Shown here one piece after another: positions 10,910-18,257 of a DNA stretch of 64,000 nucleotides. The stretch is from Alkalihalobacillus sp. AL-G. Its GTDB lineage: Bacteria; Bacillota; Bacilli; Bacillales; Fictibacillaceae. The DNA is taken from contig NZ_CP094656.1 of assembly GCF_030643805.1 (NCBI RefSeq), positions 3,348,001 to 3,412,000 on the forward strand, written 5' to 3'. The notes under the pieces were generated by a model. It saw nothing but the letters and a program-made list of their open reading frames with translations. It did not search any database and was not told the origin of the DNA. The first letter of the stretch is position 1. Every line of letters starts with the position of its first letter. A program made the position numbers and the translations under genes.

Positions 10910-10964
10910 AATCATCCATCAATTTTTTCTGTTTTTCTTTAAAAACAATTTGATACGGATGATT
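10910..10964 (-). terminator. Terminator of the yusF-yusE operon
   Basis: AATCATCC pairs with GGATGATT and ATCAA with TTGAT around a 27-nt loop. On the minus strand a short TTTTTCC tail follows. It lies 50 bp after the yusE stop. Confidence 0.65.
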
Positions 10965-11014
10965 ATTTAATGATAGGAACCGCTGCAAGTCCCTTTTATG
11001 TTAGTAAAATACCC

Positions 11015-11371
11015 TTATTTAACTGTAAAGAAAACTTGCAATTTCTCAAAAATATAATCGACGGAACGAAACGAATACAGCTTTTCTCGGACTTTTCCGC
11101 CTGAGATGAACAGTAAACAGGGTACACTTTCAATTTCCCATTGCACCGCCATTTCTGGATGCAAATTCAGATTACATTCGAATAGTTCGATTGATTCGGC
11201 CCCTAACGCCTCATCAGTGATCTTCAACATTTGACTTGCAAGCTTACACGTTCCACAAAGAGGTGTGTAGAAAAAAACGACTGATTTTTTACTCGATGTT
11301 TGCAACTTGCTGATGTCTGTTTGACTGATTTCCTTTACCACAACAAAGATATCCCCTTTTAAACTTCTCAT
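11015..11371 (-). CDS. yusE: Thioredoxin-like protein YusE
   Basis: 118-aa thioredoxin-fold protein with redox motif CGTC (VFFYTPLCGTCKLA) and cis-Pro VPCLLF. The ATG shares a base with the TAA stop of the upstream sugar dehydrogenase (TAATG), suggesting translational coupling. A GTG 30 nt further in, preceded by AAGGGGA, is an alternative start. Gene order next to a Toprim gene matches yusE-yusF of B. subtilis. Confidence 0.85.
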   Translation of the reverse strand: MRSLKGDIFVVVKEISQTDISKLQTSSKKSVVFFYTPLCGTCKLASQMLKITDEALGAESIELFECNLNLHPEMAVQWEIESVPCLLFISGGKVREKLYSFRSVDYIFEKLQVFFTVK

Positions 11372-12441
11372 TAATCTAACTGAAATTGTATAAGACGGTC
11401 ATCCTCTTCCGTCGGAGTTCCCCTTCCATCACGGTTGCTTGTGACGGCATACAATACTCCATCACTTATGTTAATATCTCTCACCCGACCGAATCCACTT
11501 GCCCACATTCTATCGGTTTGTTGCGCAAGATCAAATACTCGGATTTGTTCACCCGCTAGACAGGCGACATACAATCTCGACCCGATTGCATCCATGCCAG
11601 AAGGAGCCCAGGTTTGATTTCCTGAGTGAAAAAGTGGAGTAATCATCCCCTCTCTTTCCTCGTCCCCTTGAATAATTGGCCAGCCATAATTCCCACCTGG
11701 AACGATGCGATTGATTTCATCATGAGCACTTGCCCCATGTTCGGAACTGTACATCTGACCATCATCTGTCCAAGCCATTCCCTGCGGATTCCGATGTCCG
11801 TATGAATAGATCGGGGATCCTTTAAAGGGATTATCATTCGGGATGCTGCCATCCAGGTTTACACGTAAGATTTTCCCTGCCAAACTGTTCAGGTTTTGTG
11901 CTAGAGCTTGTTCTCCAGCATCTCCAGTCGTAATATAAAGCTTTCCATCAGGTCCTATTTGCAAACGTCCCCCATTATGTATCGGACTTCCAGGAATGTT
12001 TTCAATGATAACATCTATTTCGCGCCATTCAGTTCCATTCTTTTGAACCTTCACGATCCGATTGAGGAGTTGGCCCTGCTCCGTGTAAGTATGGTAAATG
12101 TAAGCTTGCATAGGGCTTGTGTTTTCAATCAATAGAAAACCAAGAAATCCACCTTCTGTTCTTGAAACAATTTGTTTGCTTAGTTGAAGGGGTTCTCGCT
12201 GAATCGAGCCATCTTTTGCGTGTACAATATTTCCGGCTCGTTCCGAAAGATAAAACTCAGCTGGTCCTAAGACATTGATTTGCCATGGGACATTTAGGTT
12301 CGTTACAAGTACTTGTCCTGCTTGATTTTGTCTTGTATCACTATTCGCCGGTACTGTCGGTTGATCCTCTTTGCTAGGAGTCTCATTGGAAAAACATCCG
12401 GTAAGTATGAGTACAAAAACGAAGGGATAAATGTACTTCAT
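11371..12441 (-). CDS. PQQ-dependent sugar dehydrogenase-like lipoprotein
   Basis: Secreted lipoprotein of the soluble glucose/aldose dehydrogenase six-bladed beta-propeller family (YliI-like), 356 aa. Lipobox LTGC. Family motifs are GDAGEQALAQNLNSLAGKIL, HRNPQGMAWT, SSEHGASAHDEINRI and NYGWP. It probably oxidises aldoses with PQQ outside the cell, although Bacillaceae rarely make PQQ, so the cofactor and substrate are open. It sits between yusE and yusF, starts 1 nt after the yusF stop and overlaps the yusE start. Confidence 0.85.
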   Translation of the reverse strand: MKYIYPFVFVLILTGCFSNETPSKEDQPTVPANSDTRQNQAGQVLVTNLNVPWQINVLGPAEFYLSERAGNIVHAKDGSIQREPLQLSKQIVSRTEGGFLGFLLIENTSPMQAYIYHTYTEQGQLLNRIVKVQKNGTEWREIDVIIENIPGSPIHNGGRLQIGPDGKLYITTGDAGEQALAQNLNSLAGKILRVNLDGSIPNDNPFKGSPIYSYGHRNPQGMAWTDDGQMYSSEHGASAHDEINRIVPGGNYGWPIIQGDEEREGMITPLFHSGNQTWAPSGMDAIGSRLYVACLAGEQIRVFDLAQQTDRMWASGFGRVRDINISDGVLYAVTSNRDGRGTPTEEDDRLIQFQLD

Positions 12442-12442
12442 G

Positions 12443-12802
12443 TCATACACCACCATCTAATAAATAGGATTCATTAATTTGAAAATGGGCGTTCAAAAGA
12501 ATTTTTGCCAAATATAGAAATGGGGTTTCGGCAACTTCCTTGTATATCCGGTTTGTATAAAGATGTTGTGCATTTGGCAATTCTCGTTTAAAAACATCCC
12601 GTAGCTTTTTGCCTGCATCGTCTTCATCAACAAGAATATAAACGTCTTTATGCTCGATTGTGTCGATAAGGGCTTCCAGCTTTTCATAGCCGATTGTTCC
12701 ATGTGTACAAAGGATTTCCACCGGTTCCTTCAGTAATTTCATCACTTTTCTTCGGTCAGACTTCCCTTCCACAATCAGAACTTTCTCATTTGAGTCACAC
12801 AT
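12443..12802 (-). CDS. yusF: Toprim-domain protein YusF
   Basis: 119-aa single-domain Toprim protein (primase/RNase M5-like metal-binding fold). The motifs are KVLIVEGKSD, with the catalytic Glu, and VDEDDAGK, the DxD metal site. GGTGGGGA 5 nt upstream selects the second of two ATGs. First gene of a coupled yusF-sugar dehydrogenase-yusE unit. Its nucleic-acid substrate is unknown. Confidence 0.88.
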   Translation of the reverse strand: MCDSNEKVLIVEGKSDRRKVMKLLKEPVEILCTHGTIGYEKLEALIDTIEHKDVYILVDEDDAGKKLRDVFKRELPNAQHLYTNRIYKEVAETPFLYLAKILLNAHFQINESYLLDGGV

Positions 12803-12860
12803 TCGAATCCCCACCCACATTATGCACTTTTTAAAATTTGAAAAATTATCCTATTGTATG

Positions 12861-12964
12861 AAAAAGGATTGACCTGAGCAGCGAACAAGCTTCTCCAGCA
12901 TAATTAGTATGAACCTACTAAACCATACTGCATGGAGTGAACCTGACCCTGGTGAGTCAATCCT
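12861..12964 (-). terminator. Long-looped terminator between yusG and yusF
   Basis: The perfect 9-bp arms AGGATTGAC (12956-12964) and GTCAATCCT (12865-12873) on the minus strand are followed by TTTTT. The roughly 80-nt loop has further partial pairing. It ends the yusG transcript. Confidence 0.65.
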
Positions 12965-12983
12965 AAAAAATGTGTTGAACCTC

Positions 12984-13235
12984 CTAGCACCAACCGAATT
13001 CACAATCATCGACAAGCTGCTTATTCTGATTTGGCGAATTTGAATCCTGTCGGTACACCTTTTCTTGATCAAATTCAAACCCTTCGCTCATTTCATACAG
13101 GTTGCCTTGGTTTGTAAAGACGATCTTACCAATCTTATCCTTGTTCAAATACAGTGACATGCTTCCTTGGTCCATTTTTCCGTAGACCTTGCTTGTAACA
13201 TCCGTTCGGGAACGCTGTTGATCCACGTTACTCAC
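12984..13235 (-). CDS. yusG: YusG-like small protein
   Basis: 83-aa hydrophilic protein, MSNVDQQRSRTDVTSKVYGK onward, ending CEFGWC. Assigned by its place between yusF and gcvH. The function is unknown. It has a GTG start; AAGGG lies only 2 nt before this GTG and 10 nt before the next in-frame GTG, so the start could be three codons later. Confidence 0.65.
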   Translation of the reverse strand: MSNVDQQRSRTDVTSKVYGKMDQGSMSLYLNKDKIGKIVFTNQGNLYEMSEGFEFDQEKVYRQDSNSPNQNKQLVDDCEFGWC

Positions 13236-13302
13236 ACCCTTCTACTGAATAATTAATACTATTTTATCCAGCAATGAAGTTCATGAACCAATTTTTTTGC
13301 CC

Positions 13303-13416
13303 CCAAAAAAAAGCTTCAACGCCTTGGGTAGCCATCAAGATCACTCGAAGACCACCGGGAGGCTGTCGCCGCCGCATGTGGGCTGGAGTGTGATCCGAGG
13401 GGCTATGCGCTGAAGC
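13303..13416 (-). terminator. Long imperfect hairpin and terminator after gcvH
   Basis: A GC-rich 104-nt foldable block. GCTTCAGCGC and GCGTTGAAGC form the base with one mismatch, with inner pairings TAGCC/GGCTA and GATCAC/GTGATC. On the minus strand eight T follow. The outline (GCTTCAGCGCATAGCCCCTC) matches the 'TAGCTC' type of Bacillaceae intergenic repeat also seen here at 18060, 33421 and 35608, so it may serve as both repeat and terminator. Confidence 0.65.
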
Positions 13417-13428
13417 CGGATATAACGT

Positions 13429-13812
13429 CTACTCGTCACTTACCATTTTTTCATAATCTTCTGCTGTCATGAGCTTGTCCAATTCACCTTCATCAGACAA
13501 TTCAATTACGACCATCCATGCCTTGTCGTATGGTGATTCATTCACAAATTCAGGATTATCTTCAAGGTCCTCGTTGATTTCAACAACCTTACCGCTTAAC
13601 GGTGCATAAAGCTCGGATACTGTTTTTACAGATTCAACACTACCAAATGGTTCATCTAATTCAATTTCGTCCCCAACTTCAGGAAGCTCAACGAAAACGA
13701 TATCACCTAGCTCGTCCTGTGCAAAATCAGTAATTCCGATGTACGCTTTGTTTCCATTAACTTTAACCCATTCATGTTCTTCTGAATAACGCAATTCCTT
13801 TGGATAGTTCAT
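13429..13812 (-). CDS. gcvH: Glycine cleavage system H protein
   Basis: 127-aa lipoyl carrier. The lipoylation site is in [11 protein letters not shown] (Lys63). In B. subtilis GcvH also carries lipoate/octanoate for transfer to other complexes. GGAGG 8 nt before the ATG at 13812 fixes the start, five codons inside the longest frame. Single gene with the long hairpin terminator downstream. Confidence 0.96.
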   Translation of the reverse strand: MNYPKELRYSEEHEWVKVNGNKAYIGITDFAQDELGDIVFVELPEVGDEIELDEPFGSVESVKTVSELYAPLSGKVVEINEDLEDNPEFVNESPYDKAWMVVIELSDEGELDKLMTAEDYEKMVSDE

Positions 13813-13900
13813 ATTAATTCCCTCCATGATTTCAACTATTTTAATGTGAGTTCAAAAAGTAGGCGAATCAGAATTTCTTAAAAGAAGTTCGATTAAAGAC

Positions 13901-13915
13901 GTTACGTCCTGTAAC
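13901..13915 (+). repeat. Hairpin GTTAC-GTCCT-GTAAC
   Basis: Perfect 5-bp stem with loop GTCCT in module 1 of the element, enclosed by TTCGAT (13886-13893) and ATCGAA (13918-13924). Confidence 0.7.
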
Positions 13916-13928
13916 AACATCGAACTGA

Positions 13929-13943
13929 CTAACATCCTGTTAG
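13929..13943 (+). repeat. Hairpin CTAAC-ATCCT-GTTAG
   Basis: Perfect 5-bp stem with loop ATCCT. It is the second hairpin of module 1. Confidence 0.7.
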
Positions 13944-14076
13944 CCCAAGGCACGACAGTTTTGAGGACCGGAACGACGATAGATACCTGCATATAAGCTA
14001 CGAGTTGTACCGCAGGAAGCTTACCCCCAGGGATTTACTAGTTGACGCAGGTACATATGGAACTTCGACTAATTAC

Positions 14077-14091
14077 TTCACGTCCTGTGAA
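14077..14091 (+). repeat. Hairpin TTCAC-GTCCT-GTGAA
   Basis: Perfect 5-bp stem with loop GTCCT in module 2, enclosed by CTTCGAC and GTCGAAG. The stem sequence differs from module 1 while the loop is kept, a compensatory pattern. Confidence 0.7.
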
Positions 14092-14104
14092 AACGTCGAA
14101 GTCA

Positions 14105-14118
14105 GCACGTCCATGTGC
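14105..14118 (+). repeat. Hairpin GCAC-GTCCAT-GTGC
   Basis: 4-bp stem with loop GTCCAT. It is the second hairpin of module 2. Confidence 0.6.
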
Positions 14119-14322
14119 AAGTCCGGAAAAACCGAGTAACACAGAAATTCGCCGTTTATCAACGAGCGGTACTTGCATCCACACTACGAGTTGTGCCGCA
14201 GGAAGCTTTCCCAAGGATAAACTTGTAGACACAGGTACATGAGCCCTTGGATACTTTTTGAACACCCTATTAGTACCTCTACTCGTTATAGTATTACAAA
14301 ACACTACACTCCTGCAATCCGT

Positions 14323-14679
14323 CTACTTCCAATTTTGTTCAAACGTTTCGTCTTTAAAACCTACTGTCACCTTTTTATCGTCAGTTACAATCGGTCGTTT
14401 GATCAACATTCCGTCGGATACAAGCAATTCCAGCAGTTCTTCTTCTGTTGCTGTTTTCACTTTGTCTTTCACGCCAAGCTCACGATATTTTTTACCGCTC
14501 GTATTGAAAAACTTTTTTAATTCCAAGCCGCTTTTTTGATAAAGGGAAGAAAGTTCATCTTTTGATGGTGTTTCTTCAACGATATGTACGGTCTTGTAGG
14601 ATACACCATTTGCATCCAACCATTTCTTAGCTTTCTTGCATGTAGAACAGCTCGGATACTCATAAACCGATAATGACAA
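14323..14679 (-). CDS. yusI: ArsC/Spx-family protein YusI
   Basis: 118-aa member of the arsenate reductase/Spx thioredoxin-like family with N-terminal YEYPSCSTCKKAKKW (CxxC). Start taken as TTG at 14679 because AAGGAG lies 9 nt upstream and the resulting length equals that of YusI. Upstream ATGs lack a site. Unlike Spx regulators, no RNA polymerase-binding signature is recognisable, so a redox role is more likely. Confidence 0.85.
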   Translation of the reverse strand: MSLSVYEYPSCSTCKKAKKWLDANGVSYKTVHIVEETPSKDELSSLYQKSGLELKKFFNTSGKKYRELGVKDKVKTATEEELLELLVSDGMLIKRPIVTDDKKVTVGFKDETFEQNWK

Positions 14680-14785
14680 AACCCGACACTCCTTACTCAA
14701 CATATTCTGTAAATTCTGAAGAGCTTCCATACTATTTTAACACAATCGAGCCGGTGGCAAACCGCTAGTTTTAATGAGCTATTCG

Positions 14786-14845
14786 TGTATAAGCTGACCA
14801 AGTTCGTTTCGCAGTTTATTCTTGAGTTTCGCAGTAATTTTTCTT
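14786..14845. repeat. Short 20-bp-period repeat
   Basis: GTTTCGCAGTTTATTCTTGA (from 14806) and GTTTCGCAGTAATTTTTCTT (from 14826) are spaced exactly 20 bp. The reverse complement of the same core, also at 20-bp spacing, is found at 27611. Confidence 0.5.
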
Positions 14846-15008
14846 ATTCACCTGGCTTAAAAGCTTTTCCACTGTCATTTTAAGAATGTTGAAACGAGAT
14901 TGCCTCGTTTCTCCCTTTCCACCTGCTAAAGTTTGTTGTTGATAATGATAAACAAGAATGAATGTACTACAATGAAATTAAATAGATAAAAATTGGTGAG
15001 TGTGAAAA

Positions 15009-15200
15009 GCAAGTGATATTCTTGAAGCCATTCAAAAAATAAATCCAGCAGAAAAACATCATTTGCGAGAGTATTTAAATGATGCTCTCAGTGGATCGGC
15101 CTCGCCAGGCGCTGTTCTGCAAAAAATCTCTGAGCATAAGAATGAGGAAGGTTATCGTTGTCCTAACAAAAGAGCAATTAAACAATGTATTAGGACATAA
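15009..15200 (+). pseudogene. Remnant of an IS1595-type transposase (N-terminus)
   Basis: A plus-strand frame without a start codon reads SDILEAIQKINPAEKHHLRE and continues with PGAVLQKISEHKNEEGYRCPN. This resembles the N-terminal zinc-binding region of IS1595-family transposases, where CPxC follows. After CPN the sequence diverges and stops at 15200. The rest of the transposase and terminal repeats are missing, so this is a dead fragment. Confidence 0.5.
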
Positions 15201-15343
15201 TCTTTCAAAAGAAAATGTATTATGTACCGATTCTTGCCGTCCCTTTAAAGTTTCACGATATAAATATTATTTCTTATTCAACGTGAGCAGGATATTTCAA
15301 TAAACAAATTTATCTGTTCACTAAAATATGAGAGGGAGTTTTT

Positions 15344-16045
15344 ATGAAGTTTTATGTTGGGGTTATTATAGTTACATTCTTGTTGATAACAGGATGTACA
15401 CAAAATGATATACAGACTATCGAAGGAAAGATAAATGACGTTAACAAAAAGGAACAATCATTCGTTGTTTATGTAGGAGATACATTAACAAATAAACAGC
15501 GAGAAACAATGGATTTTGAGGAAAACGAAAAAATCATCGAAGCGTTTCTAGTAGAAACAACCAAAGATACAGTGATAAAGGGTGAACTGGATTCCTTTAA
15601 TGATTTGAAAATGGAACAAAAAGTATCCATTGAAATTAAAGGGAATTATGAAAAGGAATTGGTTACGACTGGCGCTCTTTTTGAAGATCATGAAAAACTA
15701 CCGTCCTATCAGACAGAAAAGATAACCGTTATTCCTTATTCAAAACAGGATATTGTTTCCGAAATGACAGTGGATAAAGATAAGTATGGACTTTATATTT
15801 ACAATCCGAAACCTAATGAAAATGGAGGATACAGTCCTCCAGACACCCATGAAAATGTCCCTTTTCAAAGGGTAGTAATGAAACATTCGAACAGTGAAGT
15901 TAAAAACACGAAAGAATTATTAGGGTTATTTGAAGATTCCCCTACGTATATCGTTACAGATGATAAAGGGATTCTGTTTAAAGCAAACAATGAAAAAGAA
16001 CTCGATGCTTTTATAGAAACATTAGCCAAACAAGAAACGGACTAA
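15344..16045 (+). CDS. Putative lipoprotein, 233 aa (unknown)
   Basis: Signal peptide with lipobox LITGC (Cys18), then a hydrophilic, Lys/Glu-rich mature part beginning TQNDIQTIEGKINDVNKKEQ. GAGGGAG precedes the ATG. No family recognised. It is transcribed alone and ends in a strong terminator. Surface-exposed by inference. Confidence 0.8.
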   Translation: MKFYVGVIIVTFLLITGCTQNDIQTIEGKINDVNKKEQSFVVYVGDTLTNKQRETMDFEENEKIIEAFLVETTKDTVIKGELDSFNDLKMEQKVSIEIKGNYEKELVTTGALFEDHEKLPSYQTEKITVIPYSKQDIVSEMTVDKDKYGLYIYNPKPNENGGYSPPDTHENVPFQRVVMKHSNSEVKNTKELLGLFEDSPTYIVTDDKGILFKANNEKELDAFIETLAKQETD

Positions 16046-16091
16046 AGTAGAAGGCAAACGGGGCGTAAGTGAAATTCAAATAAAAACAATC

Positions 16092-16124
16092 AATGGACTT
16101 CCAGTTACATGGAAGTCCATTTTC
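16092..16124 (+). terminator. Terminator after the lipoprotein gene
   Basis: AATGGACTTCC and GGAAGTCCATT form a perfect 11-bp stem around an 8-nt loop, followed by TTTC. Confidence 0.85.
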
Positions 16125-16171
16125 ACAATAAAAATCAACATTAAACTATGACAGAGCCTAATATAAAATTG

Positions 16172-16205
16172 AACAAGACTGATCCGAGATTGGACCAGTC
16201 CTGTT
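16172..16205 (-). terminator. Terminator of the fad operon
   Basis: AACAGGACTGGTCC and GGATCAGTCTTGTT pair around AATCTC on the minus strand, with a T-rich tail (CAATTTTAT), 30 bp after fadE. Confidence 0.8.
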
Positions 16206-16236
16206 TGAGAGAGAGTTTTTTCAGAAAAGAAGCGGT

Positions 16237-18021
16237 TTAAATGACGTATTTTTCGTCTTCCAACAGCTTCGAGGCTATTTCGCGCTTTTTCTTGATGACA
16301 TTCATCGGAGTATAGCGGGTCAGCTTCTTAAGTGCGGACAGCATCATACGCAGTTGGTCACCTTCTTCAATTGCAACGATTGATTCTTTGGCATGTAACT
16401 CGATGCGTTGGAATGCTTCCTGACAATAGACTTCTGTCAATAAAATCTTTTGTGCCGCTTTTTCAGCACCTTGCTTTTGAATCGCTTTTTCAGTTCGCAG
16501 AACGACCGATTCCATTGCATACGCTTCACTGACGATATCTGCCACATTTGAAAGGATTTCTTGTTCGTGTTCAAGCTTCGGACCGTACTTTTGTGCGCCA
16601 AGTCCAGCAATCATCAAAAAGATCTTCTTAGCATTCTTCACAAATTGCTTTTCTTGAGCGAGCGGCTCATTGTCCACTTCTTCAGGCATGAGCATCATCA
16701 ATTCATTTTGAAGCTCCGTAGCTTTTTGAAGCAATGGAAGCTCACCTTTCATAGCCTTTCGCATCAAGGTTCCTGGAACGAGAAGACGGTTGATTTCATT
16801 CGTTCCTTCAAAAATCCGGTTTATACGAGAATCACGGTACATGTTTTCAACCTCGTATTCGGACATAAAGCCGTATCCACCGTGAATCTGAACCGCTTCA
16901 TCGACGATATAATCGAGTGTTTCAGAAGCGAAAACCTTATTAAGTGAGCATTCCACTGCATACTCTGCGATTCCTTTTGCCAGCAACGAACCATCTTTTT
17001 GGTCTTCTGCCGATAAGTCACCAAGTCGATCCTCATACATCCCAACTGTGCGGTAAACAGAGCTTTCAGATGCATAGGTCTTCGCTGCCATCGTGGCGAG
17101 CTTTTCTTGAATGAGTGTGAACTTTGCAATTGGTTGTTTGAATTGCTGACGCTCATTCGAATATTTGATCGCGACTTCCAGCGCACGTTTGGCTGCCCCT
17201 ACACAACCAACCGCAAGCTTGTATCGACCGATATTCAATATGTTAAAAGCAATTACATGGCCTCGACCAGCTTCACCTAGCAGATTTTCTTTCGGCACCT
17301 GGACATCTTCTAAAATCAATGTCCGAGTCGATGACCCCTTGATGCCCATTTTCTTTTCTTCAGGTCCAGTTGAAACGCCTGCAAAATCTCGTTCGACGAT
17401 GAATGTTGAAAAATGCTCGCCGTCGATTTTTGCATAAACGATAAACACGTCCGCAAATGCAGAGTTGGTGATCCATTGCTTTTCACCGTTTAAAACGTAA
17501 TGCGTACCAGCTTCGTTCAGCTTTGCGACTGTTTTTGCTCCGAGTGCATCAGAGCCTGATCCCGGCTCCGTTAGTGCGTATGCTGCAATTCGCTTCCCGA
17601 CAGCGAGATCTGGTAAATAACGTTGCTTTTGATCTTCATTTCCGAATAAAACGATCGGCAGCGAGCCAATCCCGACATGCGCCCCGTAACTGAGTGAGAA
17701 AGAACGGGCACGGGCGAATTTTTCTGTGATGAGTGAAGAGCTGATTTTATCAAGTGCAAGTCCGCCATATTCTTCAGGAACATCTGCGCCGAGCAGCCCA
17801 AGCCCTCCCGCTTTCGTCAACAAATCTCTAGAAAGATCGAACTGATGCTGCTCGATTTTTTCTAATTTCGGAACAACCTCTTTCACGACAAAATCCTCTG
17901 TCGTTTTTCCCATCAACAACTGTTCCTCTGAAAAATCCTCTGGTGTGAAAATGTGTTGCGCATCAACATCTTCAATCAGAAAGCTTCCGCCTTTTGCGGC
18001 TTTTTCCACACTGTTTGACAT
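16237..18021 (-). CDS. fadE: Acyl-CoA dehydrogenase FadE
   Basis: 594-aa FAD-dependent acyl-CoA dehydrogenase with the long C-terminal extension typical of Bacillus FadE/YusJ. Signatures are AYALTEPGSGSDALGAKT and QIHGGYGFMSEYEVENMYRD (C-terminal acyl-CoA dehydrogenase region, with the IFEGTNEINR segment). First oxidation step of beta-oxidation. Third gene of the fadN-fadA-fadE transcript, separated from fadA by a 190-bp repeat. Confidence 0.95.
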   Translation of the reverse strand: MSNSVEKAAKGGSFLIEDVDAQHIFTPEDFSEEQLLMGKTTEDFVVKEVVPKLEKIEQHQFDLSRDLLTKAGGLGLLGADVPEEYGGLALDKISSSLITEKFARARSFSLSYGAHVGIGSLPIVLFGNEDQKQRYLPDLAVGKRIAAYALTEPGSGSDALGAKTVAKLNEAGTHYVLNGEKQWITNSAFADVFIVYAKIDGEHFSTFIVERDFAGVSTGPEEKKMGIKGSSTRTLILEDVQVPKENLLGEAGRGHVIAFNILNIGRYKLAVGCVGAAKRALEVAIKYSNERQQFKQPIAKFTLIQEKLATMAAKTYASESSVYRTVGMYEDRLGDLSAEDQKDGSLLAKGIAEYAVECSLNKVFASETLDYIVDEAVQIHGGYGFMSEYEVENMYRDSRINRIFEGTNEINRLLVPGTLMRKAMKGELPLLQKATELQNELMMLMPEEVDNEPLAQEKQFVKNAKKIFLMIAGLGAQKYGPKLEHEQEILSNVADIVSEAYAMESVVLRTEKAIQKQGAEKAAQKILLTEVYCQEAFQRIELHAKESIVAIEEGDQLRMMLSALKKLTRYTPMNVIKKKREIASKLLEDEKYVI

Positions 18022-18059
18022 GCAAGTAACCTCCTTTTATCAATTAGATAATGAATAGT

Positions 18060-18250
18060 CGCAGTGTCTAGCTCCGGCACCTAGGTGTTCTGGTCGCTTC
18101 GATTCCTGAACAAAACACGAAAAAGCGTGCTGTGCTCTTGAATATCCAACGCTTGCACCACAGGCATAAGTGCAACTATGGTAACCGCCTTCGCAACTGC
18201 TTGCCGTTTACCAAGTTTTCTTTATCGCATCTTAGCAAGGCGCTTTCGCT
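18060..18250. repeat. 'TAGCTC'-type intergenic repeat between fadA and fadE
   Basis: Starts GTGTCTAGCTCCGGCACCTA, continues TGGTCGCTTCGATTCCTG, and ends AAGGCGCTTTCGCTTTT. The block TCGCTTCGATTCC recurs (reverse complement) at 33421-33530. It lies inside the operon, so it is transcribed and may fold or end some transcripts before fadE. Confidence 0.65.
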
Positions 18251-18257
18251 TTTCAAA

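Larger units (their letters stand above)
13846..14266. mobile_element. MITE-like element with tandem hairpin modules (repeat family B, full copy)
   Basis: A 421-bp non-coding element whose left end GTGAGTTCAAAAAGTA and right end ATACTTTTTGAACACC are inverted repeats. Inside are two tandem modules of about 178 bp. Each has a TTCGA(T/C)...(A/G)TCGAA outer stem enclosing a small hairpin, then a second small hairpin, then TACGAGTTGTRCCGCAGGAA and GCTT, ending CAGGTACAT. Fragments of the element occur at 5224 and 30952 and a lone hairpin at 35072. No transposase frame is present. Confidence 0.75.

Noticed and set aside
12861-12964. Small RNA gene between yusG and yusF
   Set aside because: The block is better explained as a long-looped terminator with perfect arms and a T-run. 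No own promoter was seen.
13903-14304. Coding frames inside the 421-bp element
   Set aside because: Short frames on both strands have no ribosome binding site and biased composition. The palindromic module structure explains the sequence better.
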